A DNA stretch of 64,000 bases from Aphanomyces cochlioides (lineage: Eukaryota > Oomycota > Saprolegniomycetes > Saprolegniales > Verrucalvaceae), in assembly GCA_019828595.1 (NCBI GenBank), contig JAHQRK010000035.1, forward strand, positions 124,001 to 188,000, written 5' to 3'. A model generated the notes under the pieces. That model worked only from the letters and a program-made list of their open reading frames with translations, had not been told where the DNA came from and did not search any database. Each line of letters begins with the position of its first letter. The first letter of the stretch is position 1. Positions 55,701-64,000 of this stretch are shown here, piece after piece. The translations under genes were made by a program, and so were the position numbers.

Positions 55701-58700
55701 CCGGAGAATGACTTGTCTTCGGAATTCACAGAAAAATAATCCTACTATGTATATTTCAGCCAATCAATAGTTATTAAAAGTTGTGCGGTGTTTAATTGGC
55801 CAAAAACACAAGTCATGAGACAGCGCGACTCTTACGTGCAAGTCTCAAAAGGCAATCGAAAATGCCTTTATTGACTTCAAAAGGCAGGCAATCATCAGCA
55901 TACTTGAGACTACCTTAGAGTTTAGTGTTTGTTCTAAGAGCATCTCCAGCAGTAGTTTCTATTTCTATTTCTAATCGAAGTTACGGATAACTTTTAGCAA
56001 CTCATTGGATTTATCCGTAATTTTTGGGGTTGGAGTTGCTATTGGTGTCCAGAATAGCAACTCAATACATGAATTTGTTCGGATAATCGAATAAATTGCT
56101 AAAAATTATCCGTAAAACCGAAGTTTTGACAATAGAAATAGAAACTGCTGCTGGAGATGCTCTAAGGGTGTTAAATCTCTAATATAACGATGAGTGATAA
56201 AACCACGCTAGTAGATTCCAGCCATAAGTTGAAATGAAACATCGCGTTGCGTGGACAGAAAGAAAAGGGAATACAACACCTCAACTGCTCAACGCTTCTC
56301 ACTATCTTAGCTTGTTGTGCTGCACTTCTTAGCAATAGATTCTTCATCATATTGCATCTTATCTACGACTCGTCAAACGTCAGTCAAGGTCAGACTGTGT
56401 TTTGCTCCCTGGTTTTCTTGATGCTATTTTTGGGATTTTCTCGAAATGTGATTGGCTCATTTTCCCGCAGAAAAATCCTTCTGTGGATTGCATTCCATTC
56501 GCATTCCACTCAAACTTTATTTTATTTCATACAAAATGTAGTGCTACAAATAATTAAATCATGAAAAGAATTTTGAGTATTTTGGAAAATACAGGACAAA
56601 TTTTCTGTGGATGCATACAAACGGCAATATTTGTCCGATGTTTTCCGGAGAATGACTTGTCTTCGGAATTCACAGAAAAATAATCCTACTATGTATATTT
56701 CAGCCAATCAATAGTTATTAAAAGTTGTGCGGTGTTTAATTGGCCAAAAACACAAGTCATGAGACAGCGACTCTTACGTGCAAGTTTCAAAAGGCAATCG
56801 AAAATGCCTATATTGACTTCAAAAGGCAGGCAATCATCAGCATACTTGAGACTACCTTAGAGTTTAGTGTTTGTTCTAAGAGCATCTCCAGCAGTAGTTT
56901 CTATTTCTATTTCTAATCGAAGTTACGGATAACTTTTAGCAACTCATTGGATTTATCCGTAATTTTTGGGGTTGGAGTTGCTATTGGTGTCCAGAATAGC
57001 AACTCAAAACATGAATTTGTTCGGATAATCGAATAAATTGCTAAAAATTATCCGTAAAACCGAAGTTTTGACAATAGAAATAGAAACTGCTGCTGGAGAT
57101 GCTCTAAGGGTGTTAAATCTCTAATATAACGATGAGTGATAAAACCACGCTAGTAGATTCCAGCCATAAGTTGAAATGAAACATCGCGTTGCGTGGACAG
57201 AAAGAAAAGGGAATACAACACCTCAACTGCTCAACGCTTCTCACTATCTTAGCTTGTTGTGCTGCACTTCTTAGCAATAGATTCTTCATCATATTGCATA
57301 TCTTATCTACGACTCGTCAAACGTCAGTCAAGGTCAGACTGTGTTTTGCTCCCTGGTTTTCTTGATGCTATTTTTGGGATTTTCTCGAAATGTGATTGGC
57401 TCATTTTCCCGCAGAAAAATCCTTCTGTGGATTGCATTCCATTCGCATTCCACTCAAACTTTATTTTATTTCATACAAAATGTAGTGCTACAAATAATTA
57501 AATCATGAAAAGAATTTTGAGTATTTTGGAAAATACAGGACAAATTTTCTGTGGATGCATACAAACGGCAATATTTGTCCGATGTTTTCCGGAGAATGAC
57601 TTGTCTTCGGAATTCACAGAAAAATAATCCTACTATGTATATTTCAGCCAATCAATAGTTATTAAAAGTTGTGCGGTGTTTAATTGGCCAAAAACACAAG
57701 TCATGAGACAGCGCGACTCTTACGTGCAAGTCTCAAAAGGCAATCGAAAATGCCTTTATTGACTTCAAAAGGCAGGCAATCATCAGCATACTTGAGACTA
57801 CCTTAGAGTTTAGTGTTTGTTCTAAGAGCATCTCCAGCAGTAGTTTCTATTTCTATTTCTAATCGAAGTTACGGATAACTTTTAGCAACTCATTGGATTT
57901 ATCCGTAATTTTTGGGGTTGGAGTTGCTATTGGTGTCCAGAATAGCAACTCAAAACATGAATTTGTTCGGATAATCGAATAAATTGCTAAAAATTATCCG
58001 TAAAACCGAAGTTTTGACAATAGAAATAGAAACTGCTGCTGGAGATGCTCTAAGGGTGTTAAATCTCTAATATAACGATGAGTGATAAAACCACGCTAGT
58101 AGATTCCAGCCATAAGTTGAAATGAAACATCGCGTTGCGTGGACAGAAAGAAAAGGGAATACAACACCTCAACTGCTCAACGCTTCTCACTATCTTAGCT
58201 TGTTGTGCTGCACTTCTTAGCAATAGATTCTTCATCATATTGCATATCTTATCTACGACTCGTCAAACGTCAGTCAAGGTCAGACTGTGTTTTGCTCCCT
58301 GGTTTTCTTGATGCTATTTTTGGGATTTTCTCGAAATGTGATTGGCTCATTTTCCCGCAGAAAAATCCTTCTGTGGATTGCATTCCATTCGCATTCCACT
58401 CAAACTTTATTTTATTTCATACAAAATGTAGTGCTACAAATAATTAAATCATGAAAAGAATTTTGAGTATTTTGGAAAATACAGGACAAATTTTCTGTGG
58501 ATGCATACAAACGGCAATATTTGTCCGATGTTTTCCGGAGAATGACTTGTCTTCGGAATTCACAGAAAAATAATCCTACTATGTATATTTCAGCCAATCA
58601 ATAGTTATTAAAAGTTGTGCGGTGTTTAATTGGCCAAAAACACAAGTCATGAGACAGCGCGACTCTTACGTGCAAGTCTCAAAAGGCAATCGAAAATGCC

Positions 58701-60435
58701 TTTATTGACTTCAAAAGGCAGGCAATCATCAGCATACTTGAGACTACCTTAGAGTTTAGTGTTTGTTCTAAGAGCATCTCCAGCAGTAGTTTCTATTTCT
58801 ATTTCTAATCGAAGTTACGGATAACTTTAGCAACTCATTGGATTTATCCGTAATTTTTGGGGTTGGAGTTGCTATTGGTGTCCAGAATAGCAACTCAAAA
58901 CATGAATTTGTTCGGATAATCGAATAAATTGCTAAAAATTATCCGTAAAACCGAAGTTTTGACAATAGAAATAGAAACTGCTGCTGGAGATGCTCTAAGG
59001 GTGTTAAATCTCTAATATAACGATGAGTGATAAAACCACGCTAGTAGATTCCAGCCATAAGTTGAAATGAAACATCGCGTTGCGTGGACAGAAAGAAAAG
59101 GGAATACAACACCTCAACTGCTCAACGCTTCTCACTATCTTAGCTTGTTGTGCTGCACTTCTTAGCAATAGATTCTTCATCATATTGCATCTTATCTACG
59201 ACTCGTCAAACGTCAGTCAAGGTCAGACTGTGTTTTGCTCCCTGGTTTTCTTGATGCTATTTTTGGGATTTTCTCGAAATGTGATTGGCTCATTTTCCCG
59301 CAGAAAAATCCTTCTGTGGATTGCATTCCATTCGCATTCCACTCAAACTTTATTTTATTTCATACAAAATGTAGTGCTACAAATAATTAAATCATGAAAA
59401 GAATTTTGAGTATTTTGGAAAATACAGGACAAATTTTCTGTGGATGCATACAAACGGCAATATTTGTCCGATGTTTTCCGGAGAATGACTTGTCTTCGGA
59501 ATTCACAGAAAAATAATCCTACTATGTATATTTCAGCCAATCAATAGTTATTAAAAGTTGTGCGGTGTTTAATTGGCCAAAAACACAAGTCATGAGACAG
59601 CGCGACTCTTACGTGCAAGTCTCAAAAGGCAATCGAAAATGCCTTTATTGACTTCAAAAGGCAGGCAATCATCAGCATACTTGAGACTACCTTAGAGTTT
59701 AGTGTTTGTTCTAAGAGCATCTCCAGCAGTAGTTTCTATTTCTATTTCTAATCGAAGTTACGGATAACTTTTAGCAACTCATTGGATTTATCCGTAATTT
59801 TTGGGGTTGGAGTTGCTATTGGTGTCCAGAATAGCAACTCAAAACATGAATTTGTTCGGATAATCGAATAAATTGCTAAAAATTATCCGTAAAACCGAAG
59901 TTTTGACAATAGAAATAGAAACTGCTGCTGGAGAGATGCTCTAAGGGTGTTAAATCTCTAATATAACGATGAGTGATAAAACCACGCTAGTAGATTCCAG
60001 CCATAAGTTGAAATGAAACATCGCGTTGCGTGGACAGAAAGAAAAGGGAATACAACACCTCAACTGCTCAACGCTTCTCACTATCTTAGCTTGTTGTGCT
60101 GCACTTCTTAGCAATAGATTCTTCATCATATTGCATATCTTATCTACGACTCGTCAAACGTCAGTCAAGGTCAGACTGTGTTTTGCTCCCTGGTTTTCTT
60201 GATGCTATTTTTGGGATTTTCTCGAAATGTGATTGGCTCATTTTCCCGCAGAAAAATCCTTCTGTGGATTGCATTCCATTCGCATTCCACTCAAACTTTA
60301 TTTTATTTCATACAAAATGTAGTGCTACAAATAATTAAATCATGAAAAGAATTTTGAGTATTTTGGAAAATACAGGACAAATTTTCTGTGGATGCATACA
60401 AACGGCAATATTTGTCCGATGTTTTCCGGAGAATG
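37759..60435. repeat. Satellite array: 24 tandem copies of a ~945-bp unit
   Basis: The unit starts GACTTGTCTTCGGAATTC and ends CCGGAGAAT. The landmark TTGTGCTGCACTTCTTAGC recurs at ~945-bp steps from 38368 to 60096, 24 times. The word AGAATG occurs at both outer edges. Copies differ only by scattered bases and small indels. Short ORFs recur in every unit on both strands, but they change frame or length when indels occur and have no family signature, so the unit is best treated as non-coding. Each unit carries a 225-bp MITE and a 7-bp-stem hairpin (AAAGGCA/TGCCTTT). Confidence 0.97.
37989..38213. mobile_element. Harbinger-type MITE present in every satellite unit (first copy shown)
   Basis: Ends are GAGCATCTCCAGCAGTAGTT and, inverted, GAGCATCTCCAGCAGCAGTT. 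TAA flanks both sides (37986-37988 and 38214-38216), the PIF/Harbinger target duplication. The similarity of the two ends extends ~30 bp. No coding capacity. It recurs at the same unit position in all 24 copies. Confidence 0.85.
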
Positions 60436-60545
60436 TACGATGTAAGCCTTGTCACTACCAACAGGCGATTGGACGAAATTACATGGTCATTCAACGTACC
60501 ACGTTGTATTACGCAGTACAGTGTATCGTAAATGTAACGCCGATT
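60436..60545. other. Right flank of the satellite array
   Basis: Unique DNA starts at TACGATGTAAGCC; no gene recognised. Confidence 0.4.
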
Positions 60546-60920
60546 GTGGGACTGGGTGTCACAAAACCCTGTCCCTCAAAATCGGAGGTGCTTACTATGG
60601 AAGTCAGCATCGACTTGTCGTTGCTTCTTCATAATGGAAGGATGACATCTGAAGCCCACTAGGAACATGAAATGGGACGAACTCTATAGTAACTCCGTGG
60701 AAACATGATTGATTCATCAGACCGCAACTGTATCTGCACGCATGATTGAAACTTTGGGCAACCTTCCATTAACAGACATGCTGGCCACATCAGGAAGTGC
60801 TCCTCATGAATTCGCCAAATAGATCTATCGCTAATGAAGAAGCAACGACAAGTCGATGCTGACTTCCATGGTAAGCACCTCCGACTTTGAGGGACAGGGT
60901 TTTGTGACACCCTGTCCCAC
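60546..60920. repeat. Inverted-repeat element with ~87-bp arms
   Basis: 60546-60632 and the reverse complement of 60833-60920 share GTGTCACAAAACCCTGTCCC, GGAGGTGCTTAC and CAGCATCGACTTGTCGTTGC with few changes, around a 200-bp middle. It resembles a MITE or foldback element; target duplication not found. Confidence 0.7.
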
Positions 60921-62028
60921 ATCTATTACTTAAGGCTCTAACGCAACACGTAAGTGCGAGACTAAGTACGAGAGTAATTTTTACATACAAACGTCAAGTG
61001 AACAAATGATCAATTTTTATATACTTTATCCAAGTACAAAATGAGCAATTTGAGACAAGTTCCTTCATTGTTGTCAGCACTTCCAACCAACATCAACTCA
61101 TTTGACCACTCAAGGTTGTATTGCCCCATATCCATGGCAAATATCCATTTGTCAATAATTTGGTGTGTTGCTCAATACTCGGTGTCATATTTTGTCACAA
61201 CTGCCACGTCCAGCATCATCGTGCACCCATGATGCTGGACGTGGCAGTTGTCGATAATATTAATAATCAAACAATTCCACATACAAAATGAAAATATATT
61301 GTCCTACTATTTAAAATAATACCTGCCAAAGACGATTGAATGGCAGTTGAGGTTTTCTGGGACGATGCAAGGTGAGATGCATGTCTTAGGATAGCTTCAC
61401 TCGGGCAGAAAAGGCCGCTGAATAAGCGGTCAACACACTGTGCAGTAGGGTGACGAGCCCTTTCTGCCACTTTAAGCCATACCCTGGCCAGAGGCTTGGA
61501 CTCCGAAAGGCGAATTCCGACGCGATATGCGAATGTTACGAAGTAGGGCCTTTTTGGCTCGAAATACCGGACATTTTCATAGAGCAGCCAGGGACAGCTA
61601 TAACGTGTGTTTTTACTGTATTTTCATATTGACTTTGGACGAGTAAATCCTCTCCCCATAGTTCAACTTTTTACAGTAAGGGGACAATGTGTAACGTTGG
61701 TTACCACTATTGCAACTGATGGTGCTACTTTTTTTGACGGAGTACCACTGTTGATAGTGGGCCTACGGCGAGTAGATTGAAACACTTCAGGGGTGTTTCA
61801 TGATACTTAGCAGGTGTATTACCCAGAATCAAAGTTTCAACTCATTGGATGTACGAGTTCAAAACGCGATATTAAACAAAGTGATGTTTAATAAATACCG
61901 CGAACTCTGTACGATTTATGAAAGAAATGAGTAGTATTTTCTGGCAAACCACATTATGTTAAGCTTAAGTGGCGGGACACATATCCACAGAATTTTTACG
62001 ATCCAATCACATTATCATTTTTGTGTTG
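60921..62028. other. No gene recognised
   Basis: Short ORFs on both strands lack family features. It contains the hairpin at 61198-61250 and leads into the Helitron gene. The Helitron 5' end should lie here or nearby but has no diagnostic motif that could be fixed. Confidence 0.35.
61198..61250. repeat. Perfect 22-bp-stem hairpin
   Basis: 61198-61219 is the exact reverse complement of 61229-61250, around the 9-nt loop CGTGCACCC. The stem includes CTGCCACGTCCAGCATCAT. No gene surrounds it. Confidence 0.9.
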
Positions 62029-64000
62029 ATGTTTTTGTATGAACATTTGTCTGACGCAGTTTTCTGCGTAGAAAATAACAACTACTCGGCCTCTAAGAAA
62101 GGCAAAGGCAATCATGACAATGACAATCAAGGACATGCGATCGATAACTCCGAACCTGGAAAGCAAGCAGAGCGGAATGAAGTGCATACTACCGAACAAG
62201 AGGCTGCATTAACTGGAGCTAATGGCTGGGCTGTGGATGACGATGCCTTGAATCAGGGCAATATTAACGACGAGGCGGCTATGAGAAAGGCCAAGAAGGC
62301 GGAGTACAACAAACGTGCTCGCAAAAAGAAACGGCAAGCTCTCCTAAAGGCGGATTACAACAATCGTGCTCACGAAAAGAAACGGCAAGCTCTCCTAAAT
62401 GCGGAGTACAACAATCGTGCTCACGAAAAGAAACGGCAAGCTCTCCTAAATGCGGAGTACAACAATCGTGCTCGCGAAAAGAAACGGCATACTATCGTGG
62501 ATGAAGTCGACGAAGAGGTGGCAATGGAAAAATCTAAAAAGGCGCAGTACAACAATCGTGCTCGCGAAAAGAAACGGCAAGCTATCCTGGATAAAGTTGA
62601 TGAAGAGGTGGCAATGGAAAAATCCAAAAAGGCGGAGTACAACAATCGTGCTCGCGAAAAGAAACGGCATGCTATCGTGGATGACTTCGACAAAGAGGTG
62701 GCTATGAAAAGATCCAAGAAGGCGGAATACAACAAACGTGCTCGCGAAAAAAAGCACAACACTGAGGTTGCGAATCAAGGGCGGGGTGCCATCATTTTGC
62801 ACCATACGGACATGGATCAGAGCGACGAAGAGGAAACCAAGGAGGGAGAAGACGGAATCCATTATCACGCTCAAAGTGACCATCATCTCAAGATTCTGGC
62901 AGCTCAGGAGCAAGAAGATCGCGAGCGCACAGTTGACAATCGAAGGATCTATGCTGCGCTACAACCTAACCGTATGAATGAAGGAGGTGAAGAAGAAACC
63001 AAGGAAGAAGATATTCCGATGGAAATGTGGATTGCAACACTGACAATCAATTCCTTGCCTTGGCAAATGCTGATCCTCCGCTAAACGTGGATGTGGATTT
63101 GATTGATGTACCTCCTCGCGAGCAAGGATTAAGTCTCCGGGATAAACCCAAGGGTCGCCCGAAGAAGAAGAGTCCTCACAACAGTGCACGCGTCAGCTTC
63201 GATGACTTCGATGAATCATTGGTGCCTCTTCATACTATTGAGCAGCGTTCGATTTGCCGCCATTGCGAAGCGAAGATTTGGCCAGGCGAAGAAAAGGACT
63301 GCTGCGGTGGAGGCCCTCGAGTGCTGCCCGTTGCTACCTGGCCTGACACACACGAGTTTCGCGAATACATTGCTTTGTTCAAAACCAGAGGGTTTGTCAA
63401 TAATACTCGCCGGTACAACGCCCTCTTTGCCTTTACATCTATTGGTACCAAAGAAATTATTCACGGCAACGGTGGGCCGAGATCATATACAATCCAAGGC
63501 GATTTGCATCATTTAATTGGGCCACTGTTGCCTGCGGACGAAGAACAAGCCAGTTACGCCCAGATCTACATTACGGATCCTGAAACGCAAGCAAGCATAC
63601 GACGAAGAATGCTGGGGGGAAATCTTAATGTGTCAACTGTGACGAAAATCCAGCGTCTACTACTACAGCACAACGCGTTCACCCAGCTGTACAAGCATGC
63701 GAAGGATATTCCAAAGGATGACGACATGAGATTAGTGCTCACTGCTCAGCCTCGAAGCAACAGCCGAACGCATAACCTTCCTACGTGTTCTGAAATCGCT
63801 GTTCTTTTTCAGAAACGTCCAAGTCAGGGCGTCATATCTTACTGCATGGTATTGATGGCCCCGTACTCAGCGAAGTTCAGCGAAACTATCACATTGGTAA
63901 ACATGTGCGTTTGGATCGACAACCTGGAGAACAACGCTTATTTCGCATTAAGGAATTTCATTCGGCATATGACCCGCTTCAATACCCTTTGCTCTTTCCC
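62029..64000 (+). pseudogene. Helitron Rep/helicase, N-terminal part, frameshifted, runs off window
   Basis: The first ATG in frame is 62029, but the frame is open upstream and a TTTTCTGCGTAG acceptor-like site nearby makes the start uncertain. Residues from ~62290 to 62760 form basic repeats (AEYNNRAREKKRQ, seven copies), then acidic text. Near 63025 the protein-like frame shifts and continues as NTDNQFLALANADPPLNVDV. A zinc motif follows (CRHCEAKIWPGEE, then CCGGGPRVLP), diagnostic of Helitron N-termini, then the Helitron_like_N domain (RRYNALFAFTSIGTKE, YITDPETQASIRRRM). Another shift near 63825 leads to HILLHGIDGPVL and FHSAYDPLQYPLLFP at the edge. Rep nuclease and helicase parts are beyond the window. 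Confidence 0.82.

Noticed and set aside
37759..60435. Repeated 61-, 80- and 105-codon ORFs in each satellite unit
   Set aside because: They shift frame with unit indels, mostly use non-ATG starts, overlap each other on opposite strands and show no family pattern. Their conservation reflects DNA homogenisation.
37759..60435. CRISPR-like or rDNA spacer array
   Set aside because: Units are ~945 bp with no short repeat-spacer alternation, and no rRNA sequence was recognised.

Overview
This window looks like a transposon-rich segment of a eukaryotic nuclear genome. The best fit is an oomycete of the Saprolegniales (Aphanomyces-like). Reasons: short GT-AG introns, PIF/Harbinger elements paired with Myb/SANT-like partner genes, a plant-type DD39D mariner, Copia, Mutator and Helitron elements side by side, ankyrin-repeat and TKL-kinase sequences, and a small secreted protein with no recognised domain. 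No rRNA, tRNA, CRISPR array or bacterial operon was seen. The taxon is an inference, not a match.

Layout. 1-1828: 5' LTR, primer-binding site and gag of a Ty3-like element on the minus strand, running off the left edge. 1935-2345: ankyrin-repeat pseudogene. 2758-3850: degenerate element with imperfect inverted arms, a perfect 49-bp palindrome and a PIF fragment. 5033-14524: a stack of four DNA transposons: PIF-1 (decaying), PIF-2 (apparently complete), a DD39D mariner (frameshifted) and PIF-3 (transposase truncated, partner gene open).

15098-30489: a giant inverted repeat with two 3559-bp arms that match in every part compared, around an 8.3-kb spacer. Each arm holds a 153-codon secreted-protein gene, a broken ORF after it, and a nest of three transposons (a Harbinger MITE inside a MULE terminal repeat inside a Tc1/IS630-like element). 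The spacer is a Mutator transposase pseudogene split by a 6.2-kb Copia element whose 5-bp target duplication and LTRs are still readable.

30490-37758: low-gene DNA with a partial repeat copy, degenerate ~80-bp repeats, a MITE-like element that abuts a TKL kinase lacking its start, two pseudogene-like loci, and a PD-(D/E)XK-like ORF interrupted by one TGA. 37759-60435: 24 tandem copies of a ~945-bp satellite unit, each carrying the same 225-bp MITE. 60436-64000: inverted-repeat debris, a perfect 22-bp hairpin, then the 5' part of a Helitron Rep/helicase gene running off the right edge.

Few genes here are likely to serve the host: the kinase, the two copies of the secreted-protein gene and possibly the PD-(D/E)XK-like ORF. 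The rest is mobile DNA whose nesting order can be read from target-site duplications. The most notable items are the satellite array, the giant inverted repeat, a Copia primer site that matches the anticodon arm of tRNA-Asn, and a cluster of stem-loops with 9-nt loops near the Copia 3' end.
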